The position numbers and the translations under genes are program-made. From contig NC_080541.1 of NCBI RefSeq assembly GCF_028640845.1, forward strand, positions 8,222,935 through 8,286,934: a stretch of 64,000 nt of DNA, given 5' to 3'. The notes beneath the pieces were generated by a model. It had not been told where the DNA came from. It did no database searches and saw only the letters and a program-made list of their open reading frames with translations. Every line of letters starts with the position of its first letter. Within the stretch, counting starts at the first letter, position 1. Origin of the DNA: Ahaetulla prasina (taxonomy: Eukaryota; Chordata; Lepidosauria; Squamata; Colubridae). Shown piece by piece: positions 44,130 through 56,702 of the stretch.

Positions 44130-44652
44130 TCAGAAAATGGATTACAGTTAGAATACTGCGTCCAGGTTTGGTTGCCACAATGTAAAAAAAGATGCTGAGA
44201 CTCTAGAAAGAGTGCAGAGAAGAGCAACAAAGATGATTAGGAGGTTGGAGGCTAAAACATATGTATAAAGAACAGTTGCTGGAATTGGGCATGTCTAGTT
44301 TAGTGAAAAGAAGGACTAGTAGGGATATGATAGCCGTGTTCCAATATCTCAGGGGCTGCCACAAAGAAGAGGGAGTCGGGCTGTTCTCCAAAGCACCTGA
44401 GGGCAAGATGTGAGACAATGGATGGAAACTAATCAAGGAGAGAAGCAACCTAGAACTAAGGAAAAATTTATTGACAGTTAGAACAATTAATCATTGGAAC
44501 AACTTGCCTCCAGAAGTTCTGAATGCTCCAACACTGGAAGTTTTTAAGAAGAGATTGGACAAAATTTATCTGAAATGATATAGGGTTTCCTGCCCGAGCT
44601 GGTGGATGGACTAGAAGACCTCCAAGGTCCCTTCCAACTCTGTTATTCTGTT
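44130..44652 (+). mobile_element. CR1-type LINE 3' end
   Basis: Degraded ORF2 tail with GAGTGCAGAGAAGAGCAAC, then 3' UTR with CTAGAAGACCTCCAAGGTCC, ending TTATTCTGTTATGC. Confidence 0.85.
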
Positions 44653-44654
44653 AT

Positions 44655-45075
44655 GCTATTCTGACTATTTTAGATGGCGTGTTTTCCGCTTTGTGGCAAG
44701 GTGTGTACGGTTCACATCTCATTGAGTTTGACCTGAAATTGTACGGTGGAATTTTGCCTACAGCTAGAAGAGAGAACAAAAATAATCTTTGGTGTAGATA
44801 CTTCTATGAACATCCAGAATAAGAAACATCAAGCGTGCCTTTAATTCCAGATTATCACTGTTACCATGGCAATGTCCCAGTGTGGTACCAAGAATAGATG
44901 CTAGGAAAAGAAATATTAGCTATTTTCTTTGGAGTAATGAAAATGTTATGATGAGATCTACATGACAAAGCTGAGGGGTGCAGGGAGTGGAAAAATCATA
45001 GTCTCCTCCAGCGGCTCACCGTGAAATCATAGTAAGACTGAGTAGACAACACACTTGCATTTTTAAAGACACCCT
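44655..45075. other. Unassigned intergenic DNA
   Basis: No gene or repeat recognised. Confidence 0.4.
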
Positions 45076-45077
45076 AC

Positions 45078-45218
45078 TATCCCATGTTTCCCCAAAAATA
45101 AGACCCGCTTATATTTTTTTGAACCCTGAAATAAGCGCTTGGCCTTACTGCCATGTGCTCAAAAGCCAGATTGGGCTTATTATCAGGGTATGTCTTCTTT
45201 TGAAGGGGAAACAGGATA
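45078..45218. mobile_element. Short MITE (CCCATGTTTCCCC termini)
   Basis: TA-CCCATGTTTCCCCAAAAATA at the left and GAAGGGGAAACAGGA-TA at the right. About 140 bp, non-coding, related to the 61763 element. Confidence 0.7.
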
Positions 45219-45380
45219 TTGTTTTAGTTACCAAATATCTGAGGCTTTGTAGCTTCAAATATGGATGGTAGAGGATAGGAAGGCTGGAGGAATGTTTTCC
45301 ATGGGGTCGTGATGGGTTGGACACGAGTTCGCAACTAACAACAACAGCTTCAAATATATGAAGCTGCCCCTAATTAGATA

Positions 45381-46312
45381 CAGGTACATCAACTTACGAC
45401 CACAGTGGAGCCCCAGATTTCTGTTGCTAAGTGAAACATATGTTAAGTGAGTTTTACACCCATTTTACAACTTTTCTTGTTGGTAAGTGAATCACTGCAG
45501 TTGCTAAATGAGTAACATGGTTGCTAAGTGAACCTGGCCTCCCCATTGACTTTGCTTGCCCGAGGGTCGCCAAAGGGGATGCCATGACCCCAGGACACTG
45601 CGACCGTCATAAATATGAGTCAGTTGGCCAGTGTCTGAAGTTTGATCACGTGACCATGGGGATGCTGCGATGGTCATAATTTTGAAAAAACTGTTGTGTC
45701 TGCGCCCCCCGAGCCGGGCCCCCTGCCAGAAAGTGACTCGGAAAGTGAGGGGGAAGGGCCATCAGGACTTACCTGTGGAGCACCGGATTCCCTGGCTCAG
45801 CTCCAGGAGTCAGAGGCAGGCCAGGTGGAGGAGATAACGAGGCCTCCATCCCCTGACTCTTCCCCCCCCCAGGCCACGCCTCCAGACCCGGCTGATGGCA
45901 ATCAGGCCTGGCTGGATCCCAGGTTTCGGAGATACGAGAGGCGGCTACAACAAAGGAAGGGGTGGGGCAGGCCTAGAGAGTGCTGAGTCACGGAGCCACA
46001 CCCCACAGAGTATAAAAGCAGCCCTGGCTGCTCTTCTGCTCCGTGACAAGCAAAAATTGAGCTGAACTATTTGACTCGTGGAGAAGTGAGCAGAACTCTT
46101 TGACTCATGGAGAATTGAGCTGAACATTCGGCCTGGATTGCTGACTTCCTGGTTGTCCGGCGAACCCAAGATAAGGGAGACTTTGGCAGGCAGCTGCAGA
46201 TTCCCTGCCAGGACTGATAGCAGCCGTGAACTCAATTACTGGCTCGTTTAGCCAGCTTGCGTGGCTGAGGCCGGGAGGGGACAGAACAAAAACGGTCATA
46301 AGTCACTTTTTT
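45381..46312 (+). mobile_element. TA-flanked MITE split by a solo LTR
   Basis: It starts CAGGTACATCAACTTACGAC after TA. The MITE text stops at 45691 and resumes at 46289 (AAAACGGTCATAAGTCAC). Its right end is cut off by the LINE at 46313. Confidence 0.82.
45692..46288 (+). mobile_element. Solo LTR, family A, perfect TSD
   Basis: 597 bp, TGTTGTGTCTGCGCC...GGGACAGAACA, inside a MITE, TSD AAAAC at 45687-45691 and 46289-46293. TGCTGAGTCA at 45981-45990, TATAAAA at 46011-46017. The proline-rich open frame 45696-45986 is LTR sequence and need not be translated. Confidence 0.93.
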
Positions 46313-47010
46313 AAGAATAGAATAGAATAGAATAGAATTTTTTATTGGCCAAGTGTGATTGGACACACAAGGAATTTGTCTTGGTGCATATGCTCTCAGT
46401 GTATATAAAAGAAAAGATACCTTCATCAACGTACAACATTTACAACACAAATGATGGTCAATATATCAATATAAGTCATAAGGATTACCAGCATCAAAGT
46501 TACAGTCATACAGTCATAAGTGGAAGGAGATTGGTGATGGGAACGATGAGAAGATTAATAGTAGTGCAGACTTAGTAAATAGTTTGACAGTGTTGATGGA
46601 ATTATTTGTTTAGCAGAGTGATGGCTTCGGGAAAAAACTGTTTTTGTGTCTAGTTGTTCTGGTGTGCAGTGCTCTGTAGCATCGTTTTGAGGGTAGGAGT
46701 TGAAACAGTTTATGTCCAGGATGTGAGGGGTCTGTAAATATTTTCACAGTCCTCTTTTTGACTCGTGCAGTATACAGGTCCTCAATGGAAGGCAGGTTGG
46801 TAGCAATTATTTTTTATGCAGTTCTAATTATCCTCTGAAGTCTGCGTCTTTCTTGTTGGGTTGCAGAACCGAACCAGACAGTTATAGAGATGCAAATGAC
46901 AGACTCAATCTTTCCTTTGTAGAACTGAATCAGCAGCTCCTTGGACAGTTTGAGCTTACTGAGTTGGCGCAGAAAGAACATTCTTTGTTGTCCTTTTTTG
47001 ATGATGTTTT
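46313..47010 (-). mobile_element. L2/CR1-like LINE 3' end, left of an L1
   Basis: It starts with (AATAG)n and the CCAATAAA terminus complement, then 3' UTR and the ORF2 tail region. It stops exactly at the L1 poly(A). Its last 373 bases (46638-47010) recur at 53072-53444. Confidence 0.85.
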
Positions 47011-47559
47011 TTTTTTTAATAAAAAAGTTTTATTTTTACAATCTTATCAAATAATTCATCCAATGTACAGTTATATACAATTAGTCGGGCCTGCCCAGTC
47101 ACCACCCCCCTTTTTAACCTTCTTCCCTCTTCTACCTTCTTTTACTTTCCAAACCTTCCTCTCCTTCTCTTATCTACCTCCTCTCCTCCCTCCACCCTAC
47201 ACTCTTCTCCCTCTTCTACCCCTCTTCCTTCCTCTTCTCCTCTTTCCTACCTCCTACTCTCTCTTTTTTCCCTCCCCACCGTTCTAAAATGGCAACTGGT
47301 CAGACCCGACCCTACATTAATTATATTTATACATCTTCAATAATCCCTGTACATTAACCATCACTCCATCACTAACCTCAACCCCCAATTCCCTTCCCTT
47401 TACCCCCACCCCCACCCCGACTTCCCAGAACAAAATGCAGGGTATCAAAACTAACAATCATAATCTAAAATAATTCCTAAATTATAATCTCTAGTCTCTC
47501 CACGCTTATTCACACTCTCAATTCCCCTCTCCTTCAAAAATATATCTAATACAAATTAT

Positions 47560-50500
47560 TTCCTAAATTTACTCATATGCTATTTGATATTTTTTTATCT
47601 GATACTTATTTTGAATATAATCAATCCACATTTTCCATTCTAAAATATATTTTTCTTGTGTATAGTCTTTCAAGTAAGCAGAGATTTTTGCCATTTCTGC
47701 CAGATTTGATACTTTAAGAGTCCATTCTTCAATTGTAGGTAATTCTTCTTTCTTCCAATATTGAGCAATCAAAAGTCTTGCGGCTGTTATTAAGTTCAGA
47801 ATCAATTTAGTCTCTATAGCTGTACAATCCATAATTATTCCTAGTAAAAAGAACTGCGGGGTAAACTTAATCTTCTTTTCAAAATATTCTGCATGATCCA
47901 CCATACTTTAATCCAAAATGCTTTAACTTTTTTGCAAGTCCACCATATATGATAATAAGTAGCATCTTCACAATCACATCTCCAGCATTTAGCCTGTACA
48001 TTAGGATACATACATGACAATTTTTGGGGTCTAAATGCCATCTATAAAACATCTTATAAAATTTTCTCTCATATTTTGCGCTTGTGTAAATTTAACATTC
48101 CTCACCCAAATTCTTTCCCAAGTTTCCAACATTATTGGTTGCTGAAAATTTTGTGCCCACTTAATCATACAATCCTTAACCAAATCAGTCTCTGAATCTA
48201 TTTCTACTAATACATTATACAACCTCTTAATATGCTGTTGACCTTGATCTCTCATTTGTTTTAACAAATTATCCTCAATTTGCTTAACACCTATTTTTTG
48301 ATCTAATTTCCATCTAGCTTGTAGTTGTCCATATTGGAACCATGTATAATTTCCCCTTCTTCCCCCATCTTTTCTCTAGATTTTAATTGTAACTCCCCCT
48401 TTTCCATACAAAGAAGTTCTTTATAAGTAACTACCTCCATCTTTTGATATATATTTATATTTTCTATCATGTGTCTCGGGTTTGCCCATATTGGAATCTT
48501 TCCATCTAATTTGTATTGATATTTCCTCCAAACCCTCAATAATGCATTTCTAATTATATTATTTTTAAATATTTTATCAACTTTCTTATCATATAATAAA
48601 TAGGCATGCCACCCATATAACAAACCATAACCTTCTATATTCAGAACTCTTTCCTCAGTTAAATTAATCCAATCAGTAATTAATGATAAAACAACTGCTT
48701 CATAATACAATTTTAAATTAGGCATTTTAAGACACCTCCCCTTTCCCTTATATCCTGCATTACTTTTAATTTTATTCTTGGTTTTTTGCCCATCCATACA
48801 AATTTACTAATCCCCTTTTGCCATTCCTGTAATTTAATATCATTCTTAAACACCGGTATCATTTGAAACAAAAACAAAAACCTGGGCAAAACATTCATTT
48901 TTATAGCCGCTATTCTTCCCAGCAAAGATAGTTGTAACTTCTTCCAACTCTCCATTTCTTTCCATACCTTCTGCCACAATACCTCATAATTATTTTTGTA
49001 TAATTTAACATTTGAAGCTGTAATATATATTCCTAAATATTTAACCTTTTTAACGATTTCAAAACCTGAAGTTCTTTCTAACTCTTCTTTTTGTTGTATA
49101 TTCATATTTTTAGTTATCATCTTTGTCTTTTGCTGATTCACCTTAAATCCAGATACTTTACCATACTGACCAATTATATCTTTTAAACCAGTTACTGAGT
49201 ATATTGGTTGAGATACAGTAACAACCAGGTCATCTGCAAAAGCTCTTAATCTATAATCTTGATGTTTAACTCTAATTCCCTTTATTCGATCGGAACCACG
49301 TATGTTATTCAGAAGAATTTCTAAAGTTAAAATAAAAAGTAATGGGGACAAGGGACATCCCTGTCTCGTCCCTTTCTCAATTTTAAAAGTTTCTGTTAAC
49401 CCACCATTTACTATTATTTGTGCTGTTTGCTTCTGATATATTGCTTTAATTGCACGAATAAAATAATCCCCAAATTGCATTTTTTCTATTACTTTAAACA
49501 AAAACTGCCAATCCAATCTATCAAAAGCTTTTTCAGCATCCAAAAAGGAATGCCGCTGATACTTGGTTGTTTCGTTCCAAATATTCAAGTAAATTTACGA
49601 TTTGCCTCACATTATATCTCATCTGCCTACCCTTAATAAATCCTGACTGATCATTATGAATTATTTGATTCATCACTGGCATTAATCTATTAGCCAATAT
49701 CTTGGTAAATATCTTGTAATCAGTATTTAAAAGTGATATAGGCCTATAATTCTCTGCTTTAATACCATCTCGATCTTCCTTCGGTATTAACGAAATAAAG
49801 GCTGTCCTCCATGAAGGGGGAACATCTCCTCCCATTTGAATTTTATTAAATAACTCTTTAAGTGGTTCAACCATCTCATTTTGTAAATTTTATAATAAAC
49901 AGCTGTTAAACCATCTGTTCCTGGTGCTTTACCGATTTTAAGTTGTTTAATTGCTAAGAAAATTTCCTCTGAAGTAATTAATTGATTCAATTCTTCTCTT
50001 TGATTTTCTGTAAGCTCACAAATATTTTGTTGTTGTAAATATCTTTCTATCTCTGTATCATCAACCATATCCCTAGAATATAACTTACTATAATACTCTA
50101 AAATGCTTTTTAATCAAGTTCTTTTGATAAACTTCCTTACCCTATATTCTATTTTATCAATCGTTCGTGATTTCTGTTTTTTCCTTATTAAATAGGCAAG
50201 CCATCTTCCTGGCTTATTGGCATTATTAAACGTATTATGTTTTACATATTGTAAATTAATTGCTACTTGATCTGCCATCAACATATTAAACTGACCTCTC
50301 AATATATTTATTGATTCTTTTATTTTACTATTCCCTGGGCTATTTATCAATAATTGTTCTTTCTTTTAATTTCCTCTTCCAGTTCCTTTTCTTTTCTGCA
50401 ATTTATTTTGTATTTAATATTCATTTGTATAAGATTTCCTCTCATATAAGCCTTACTGAGTCCCAAATCATCTCTATAGATGTCTCTTTTTCATATTCAT

Positions 50501-51289
50501 AATAAAAATTCTTTCATTTGTTTTTACATTCATTTACATTTTGTTCATATTTAAACAAATTCTCATTCAACCTCCATGATCTCCTAGCCTCCTTTTCCCG
50601 ATCAAATTCAATCCAAACTGGACTATGATCAGATAAAGTTCTTGAACAAATCTTAGTCTTCTTCACTCTAGAATACAAATCATTAGTAATCAAAATAAAA
50701 TCAATCCTCGAAAATGATTGGTGCCTATCAGAAAAGAAGGTAAAATCCTCTCTTCTGTATTATGTTCTCTCCAAATATCTCTTAATTCCAAGTCCTCCAT
50801 CATTTCAAAAAGCCTTTGGTAATTTCCGGCTTGATATCTTCCTTAAGCTTTTTTGTCTTTTGAGTATCCAACACACCATTCCAATCACCCATTAATATAT
50901 ATGATTTATAATCCCAAAATACTATTCTTTTATGTAAAACTTGAAAAATTTTCTTGTTGTTGATTTGGAGCATAAACTCCTATTAATAATGTCTTCTTTC
51001 CTCCAACAAGAGTTCAATAGCAATGTATCTTCCTTGCTTATCCACCTCAATTAATTTTGCTGATATATCCTTCTTTATATATATAACTAAACCATTTTTT
51101 TCTCCAAAGAGGAGGCAACAAAATGTACTCCCAGTTTTGAATTTATCAAATATTTCTGGTCTAAAGATCTAATATGTGTTTCTTGTAAACAAGTAATGTC
51201 ATTTTAAATTGTTTCAAATAATGAAATACTTTCCTTCTCTTCTGTGAATTCAAACCATTAACATTCCAAGATAATAGTTTAATTGCCAT
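47560..51289 (-). pseudogene. L1 ORF2 (endonuclease/reverse transcriptase), broken
   Basis: The start at 51289 gives MAIKLLSWNVNGLN, the N-terminal motif of APE-type L1 endonucleases. A QETH-type motif follows in another frame. Open pieces: 50068-49787 (LKIGKAPGTDGLTAVYYK), 49874-49533 (LIPKEDRDGIKAENYRPISL, QSGFIKGRQ), and 49588-48713 (DAEKAFDRLDW, TRQGCPLSPLLF). The catalytic box in that last piece is FADD at 49240-49229. Further pieces cover the thumb region. The zinc knuckle CWRCDCEDATYYHIWWTC is at about 47980. Frame breaks between the pieces exclude a working protein. Confidence 0.9.
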
Positions 51290-52438
51290 TATCGGCCAAA
51301 GGAAACTTTTGGAACACTAGCCGCAAATCACATTTTGCTTTAGGCCTTGCTCCTCCCACTGTTTCCTTTGTAGTAGTTGCCAGTTGTTGTTGTGCCTTCA
51401 TCTCTTGTTCCTTGCGTTTAGCAGCAGCTCTTGTCAGCCTTTGTTCTTTTGAATCTGGACCCGTCATAGGTATTTCCAACACTTGTAATAAATCTTCTTC
51501 CATCGCAATCTGTTCTTGAACCTGCTTCACTTCTCTTTCCTTCACTTCAGTCTCCTTTCTTCTAGCATCCAGTGGAGAAAGACTTCCAACTTTAATGCCT
51601 CAACATAAAATTCTCTTGCTTTTCCAACTGTATTGAGACGATGTACTTTCCTGCATAATATACTATTATACCAGTTGGAATATCCCATCTATATTCAATC
51701 TGACGTTTTTAAGTTCATTCACCAGGAAGGCAAATTCCTTTCTAGCTCTTAACATTTTGGTGGAATTTCCTTTAATATTAAAATATCTTGACCAGCAATC
51801 TGAATCTTCTCCCCTTATATGAGGCTTGCAAAATCTGATTTCTCACTGTTCTATTTGTAAAATAAATAACAACATCCCTTGGCAACTTTTTGCCTTGCTA
51901 TCCAAGAATTCACACGATATATTTTATCAATTTGATAAGCCACATCTGCTGGACGAGCTGCTAATATCTCAGCAAATACTTCAGAAAAATTTCCTTAAAT
52001 CCTCTTCTTTATTCTCTTTCAGACCACGAATTCTTAGAGCAAATTCCATATTTCTGTATTGTATCAAAACTATTTCATCATCTGTTTTTCCATTTTACTT
52101 TGAAATTCAGCCATTTTATTTTCTAATTTTGAATTATGTTGCTTAATTTCTTCAACCTCCTCTTCTAATAAAATCACATTTGTTGCCAAACTTTGTACTG
52201 CAATTACAAATCCTTCTTTAACTTCTTTATTTCCCACTTGAATTTCTGATATCTGCTCTTTCATTTCAGACATCTCATCAGTTATTACTTTAAATTTTTC
52301 TTCTATAAAGCCTTTTAAGTTCTCTTGTAACGCCTCTAAATTCAATGTTCTAGTCTCTGCTGTATGAGCTGGAGAGGCACCAGCTGATAAAGTTCCAGAG
52401 CTCTTTGTTACAGTAGACTTTAATTGTTTGGCTGCCAT
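51279..52438 (-). pseudogene. L1 ORF1 (RNA-binding protein), broken
   Basis: Starts MAAKQLKSTVTKSSG at 52438. The coiled coil is open to about 52070, where a frameshift follows (KMEKQMMK) compared with the 16600 copy. The C-terminal part is open at 51545-51279 and ends in a frame that overlaps the ORF2 start. It is nearly collinear with the ORF1 at 15444-16600. Confidence 0.88.
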
Positions 52439-53071
52439 CTTCTATAAAATTATTTATTTATTTATTTCCAACTTAATATTCACTTTAAATCTTCTTAACC
52501 TCTGAAAACACAGTCTTTTAAAGCAGTATTTAAAAAATCTCCCTAGATTCTATCAGCAGGCAGCAAAGAGTTAAAGCAGCAAGTAACATGCAAATTACCA
52601 ACTGCAGAGGCACACGCTGAAAGTATCACTTTCGCTTTCCACTCGTTAACTTGTTAACAATTCGCCTCCATTTTCTTGCTGTTTTCAAGCTTGTTACAAA
52701 GTATCGGGGAATCGGCTTGGCTACTTGCTTAAAGTTCTCCCACTTTCGTTCTGTCCGGTATAATCCTTTATTGTCCAAAATAAATCTCGGCGTTTGGTCG
52801 TGGTGATTGGTTCCGCCAAAGCAGAAGAATCCTCGGATCTGGAGCACTTGGGTTACTGGAGGAACTTAACCTTCAAACCCCTTTTTTCTCAGGGGCTTTA
52901 GGGAAATTCAACCTCTGCCCTCAGCTCACCCCTTCTCCTTCTCCCGAAGAGGGGGTTTTCCGAACCGCTGGACAGCAGATTTAAGCTGTCCTAGCGATTC
53001 CACATAATCCAGAGGTTGGTGATCGTAAAGATCACCGCCATCACCTACGGTGCCAAACCGGAAGCTCTAGT

Positions 53072-53475
53072 CTGTTTTTGTGTCTAGTTGTTCTGGTGTG
53101 CAGTGCTCTGTAGCATCGTTTTGAGGGTAGGAGTTGAAACAGTTTATGTCCAGGATGTGAGGGGTCTGTAAATATTTTCACAGTCCTCTTTTTGACTCGT
53201 GCAGTATACAGGTCCTCAATGGAAGGCAGGTTGGTAGCAATTATTTTTTCTGCAGTTCTAATTATCCTCTGAAGTCTGCGTCTTTCTTGTTGGGTTGCAG
53301 AACCGAACCAGACAGTTATAGAGATGCAAATGACAGACTCAATCTTTCCTTTGTAGAACTGAATCAGCAGCTCCTTGGAAAGTTTGAGCTTACTGAGTTG
53401 GCGCAGAAAGAACATTCTTTGTTGTCCTTTTTTGATGATGTTTTTGATGTTAGCTATCCATTTTAGATCTTGCGT
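53072..53475 (-). mobile_element. L2/CR1-like LINE, right of the L1
   Basis: 53072-53444 repeats 46638-47010 with only two differences seen. It then continues with the natural upstream LINE sequence (GATGTTAGCTATCCATTTTA). The frame 53592-53041 includes KLKLSKELLIQFYKGKIESV. Confidence 0.88.
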
Positions 53476-53477
53476 TC

Positions 53478-53594
53478 TAGAGTAAGGTGGGAATGGAGAT
53501 TTTGCAGTATCCTTCCCCTGCCACGCCCACCAAGCCATGCCCACCAAGCCACACCCACAGAACTGGTAGTAAAAAAATTTGGATGTCACCACTG
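53478..53594. mobile_element. hAT-like MITE fragment
   Basis: Right part of the CAGTGGTGGGTTTCA family: GGAATGGAGATTTTGCAGTA to GGATGTCACCACTG. Confidence 0.65.
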
Positions 53595-53599
53595 ACCTG

Positions 53600-54425
53600 G
53601 AGGAAAGTTGTCCATGGGATCATAATGGGTCGGACACGACTTCGCAACTAACAACAACAACAGTATGCTGTATTTTAAATGTGGTGCTTGCGACACAAAT
53701 AAGCAACGTCATAGTGGCTCAGAGAGTGTCACAGCCTTCACTGTTACGGAGATACACCTGGACATCATCACATCATTCACAAGATTGGATTGTATCACAA
53801 ACTAGCTTAGTCTATCTCCTTTCCCACCAAAAGGAGAGAGAGTCAGGTGCTCTGAAACTCTTTTGGGTTAGCTTGTTTGTTTTTGTTTTGGACAAAAAGA
53901 GAGAGCATTTTTTTAATCTCCCGGTTAGCAGCGAAAAATGCCAACCCTTTTCCCAAGTCCCTGCAGGAATTAACCTCCGTTGACAGAGTAAGTCTAATGA
54001 GATAAAAGTGAGGCTGAATGAATCATTGTGGAAAAAAGAAAAAGAAAACCAGTAACAGAATAGAAGCCAGGCTGTTCTTAACCCCACAGTCAGTCCAGTC
54101 TTTGTGGCAAGAAGGGAACAGACAAATCTACAGAGATAAAAAGAAAAGAAAAAAAAAGAAAAAAAGGGAGGGGGGAAGGGGAAAGGATTTTAATCCTAGA
54201 GAACTCCAGTCTGGAGTGGAGGAAAGTAATTTTTAATCTGTTTGCCTTTTAGGGACTCAGTACTCATAGTGTTATGTCACGTGGAGGTTAATCAAACGAG
54301 CTTGGAAATTGAAAACGGATTAAAATTGAAAACTGATTGAAATACACAACATCAAAACACTGTCCTTGAGATTCAGCCCTACCAGAGTGTACACATCAAC
54401 CACGGTTAATGGTATTAAAAGCTAC
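53600..54425. other. Unassigned intergenic DNA
   Basis: No gene supported. 53606-53655 (TTGTCCATGGGATCATAATG and GGGTCGGACACGACTTCGC) is a BovB-like 3' scrap. A poly(A)-rich block lies at 54136-54170. Confidence 0.4.
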
Positions 54426-54431
54426 TTAGAG

Positions 54432-54757
54432 AATAGAACAGAGTAGAGTAGAGTAGAGTAGAGTAGAGTAGAGTAGAGTAGAGTAGAACAGCACAGAACA
54501 GAGCAGAACAGAATAGAAATGTGGAATAGAATAGGAATGTAGAATAGGAATGTAGAACAGAACAAAACAGAACAGAACAGAATAGAAATGTGGAATAGAA
54601 TAGGAATGTAGAATAGGAATGTAGATCAGAACAGAACAGAACAGAAATGCAGAATAGAATAGGAATGTAGAATAGGAATGTAGAACAGAACAGAATAGAA
54701 ATGCAGAGTAGAATAGGAATGTAGAATAGGAATGTAGAACAGAACAGAACAGAATAG
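54432..54757 (+). repeat. Pentanucleotide array with 60-70 bp higher-order unit
   Basis: (AGAGT)n is followed by four or five repeats of a block such as GAATAGGAATGTAGAATAGG plus AGAACAGAACAGAATAG. It lies at the 3' end of the LINE at 54758. Confidence 0.93.
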
Positions 54758-54899
54758 AATAATAACTTTATTGTCACTTTGAAGGTACGCTAATTGGCAT
54801 ACATTAAAATGAAAATTTGTTGCATACAGCTCTCAAAGGGTCACCAATACACATTACATAAACATGACAAAATAAATAAATACAAAATTATGTATATAC

Positions 54900-55094
54900 C
54901 AGTGGTGGGTTTCTACCGGTTCTCCCCGGTTCGGCCAAACCAGTAGTGGTGGCAATGGGAAGCTCCGCCTACCTGCCCAGACATCATAACAAACACTCCG
55001 CATGCGCAGAAGGTTCTGCGCATATGCAGATATGCCGTGCACAAGCACTCACAGTTCCAAACCGGTAGCGAAGGTAAGTGGAACCCACATATTG
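54900..55094. mobile_element. hAT-like MITE
   Basis: It starts CAGTGGTGGGTTTCTACCGG and ends GGAACCCACATATTG. Flanks GTATATAC (left) and GTTATATAC (right) resemble a TSD with one inserted base. Confidence 0.6.
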
Positions 55095-55111
55095 GTTATA
55101 TACCCACATAT

Positions 55112-55507
55112 TGTCAACCCTGAAGCTGACTTGACCAAAGCCATTTTGCCGCTTTGGTGTTGCCGCACTGGAGCTGAGGGCTAGAGAGGGGGGAATAGAG
55201 ATAGCTGGGGTTTTGCAGCCAAAACAAAATACTTTCTCTTGGAAACCAAGGACATTCTCATACATGGTCAGAGAGAGGAGGAGTGATGTTACCCGGCAAC
55301 CAGACGGCACCTCGATTGGATCATGGAACTGATTGTTTGGGGAAAGGGATTTTTTTTATTTTTAATTAGATGAAAACCATGGGAACCTTCAGAGTCGGTT
55401 TGCCCCAGGTCTGTGCTAATATGATATATCTAATAAAGCTATTCTTTGAGGAATCCACCTGCCTCAAAGTTTTGCTTGCTATGGGTGTGTTACTTAGAAC
55501 CCTGACA
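55112..55507 (+). mobile_element. Solo LTR, family E
   Basis: 396 bp, TGTCAACCCTGAAG...GAACCCTGACA. Flanks CATAT (55107-55111) and CATAA (55508-55512) match at 4 of 5. AATAAAG at about 55431 is its poly(A) signal. It differs in sequence from LTR families A-C. Confidence 0.78.
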
Positions 55508-55924
55508 CATAAATTATATGGCCCAGAGAAACAGCACAATCTAGTTCAGATATATACATGTACATGGCGAGAAAAATGAATCTTGCAAGTTTACTAGACA
55601 AATGGCATAAGGAATAAAGCTGTTACAGAATCTAATAGTCCTGCTTTAGATACTTCGAAACCTCCTCCCAGAGGGGAGCAACAGAAACTGACCATAAAGT
55701 GAGTGTGTGGAGGTCTCTAACAATGCTTTGAGCTCTAAGGACATCGCACTTATAAGCAGCATCTTGAATAATGGGAAGCGAGCTTCCTATAATCTCTGCT
55801 GTCCTCACCACTCTCTGTATGGACTTTCTATCTGAGGCACGGTTGCCACCAGACCAAACAGTGATGCAGTTTGTTAAAACGAGGACCAGAAGACTTAATA
55901 GGGTTCCCCTTGCTGTCTAGTCGC

Positions 55925-56290
55925 TGGCCTATCTTAACTCCCAGGCAGACCCAATACTATATTTCTCCAGAAAGCCCAAGGAAATAAATTCAGATACTCA
56001 ATGATGTTTATGTCCAATATCTCTTCTCCCCCGAATATAGTGCATTACTCACCATCTTGATGACCAGAGTAAATTACTTGATAACGCTTCAGTTCCTTAT
56101 TTACCAAACCTCAGTGTCATATTCACCAAATGAGTTTAAAGCAATTTCCTAGAATTTGACTGAATAAAATCAGCTGATTTATCCTCAAGATTGTGTCATA
56201 CTGAAAACAAATCTGAACTGCTATCCAGATATGCAGCTGCCAATCAGAGGCTACTGGTAGGGTTCACATGTAAGAATAAACCAGGTGAGA
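55925..56290. other. Unassigned intergenic DNA
   Basis: No gene. Possibly older LINE sequence. Confidence 0.35.
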
Positions 56291-56296
56291 ACAACA

Positions 56297-56580
56297 GAAT
56301 AACAGAGTTGGAAGGGACCTTGGAGGTCTTCTAATCCAACCCTTGCTCTATTCTTAACCCCTGCTCTATTCTTAAAAACTTCCAGTGATGGAGTACCCAC
56401 AATTTCTGTAGGCAAGTTGTTCCACTCATTCGGTCAGGAAATTTCTGGTTGCTTCTCTCCTTGATTAGTTTCCATCCATTGCTTCTTGTCCTGCCTTCAG
56501 ATGCTTTGGAGAATCGGTTGACCCTCTCTTCTTTGTGGCAGACTCTTAGATATTGGAACACTGTTATCATGATATAAGGA
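56297..56580 (-). mobile_element. CR1-type LINE 3' end
   Basis: AACAGAGTTGGAAGGGACC at the 3' UTR end. The minus-strand frame 56570-56331 includes FQYLRVCHKEERVNRFSKA. Small internal duplications and deletions. Confidence 0.8.
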
Positions 56581-56702
56581 AATTATATAAGACACTCAAC
56601 ATCACTCATGTATGAGTTTGGCAACCACATAATATATATATATATACAAGCCAAATACCACTCATTCATCACGAAATCTCTAGAACAGTAAAGCCTACAA
56701 AC

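Larger units (their letters stand above)
47011..53064 (-). mobile_element. Near full-length L1 LINE
   Basis: About 6.05 kb on the minus strand: 5' UTR (53064-52439, starting CTTCCGGTTTGGCACC), ORF1, ORF2 with endonuclease, reverse transcriptase and C-terminal zinc knuckle, a 3' UTR rich in pyrimidine-free runs on its own strand, and poly(A) (plus-strand T run from about 47007). ORFs carry several frameshifts, so it is inactive. It closely matches the deleted copy at 14317-17230. It is bordered by a 373-bp direct duplication of LINE sequence. Confidence 0.93.
54758..55920 (-). mobile_element. L2-like LINE 3' end, split by two insertions
   Basis: Its 3' terminus complement is TAACTTTATTGTCACTTTGA. 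Coding text (minus) reads WSGGNRASDRKSIQRVVRTA at about 55860-55800, the RT C-terminal region of L2/CR1-like LINEs. Two later elements (54900-55094 and 55112-55507) separate the 3' UTR from the coding part. Confidence 0.7.

Noticed and set aside
45696..45986. Proline/glutamate-rich frames in LTRs (also 43430-43747 and 35569-35907)
   Set aside because: They are contained in LTR sequence shared by unlinked copies, and in the 43111 copy the 30-bp duplication alone explains the repeated residues.
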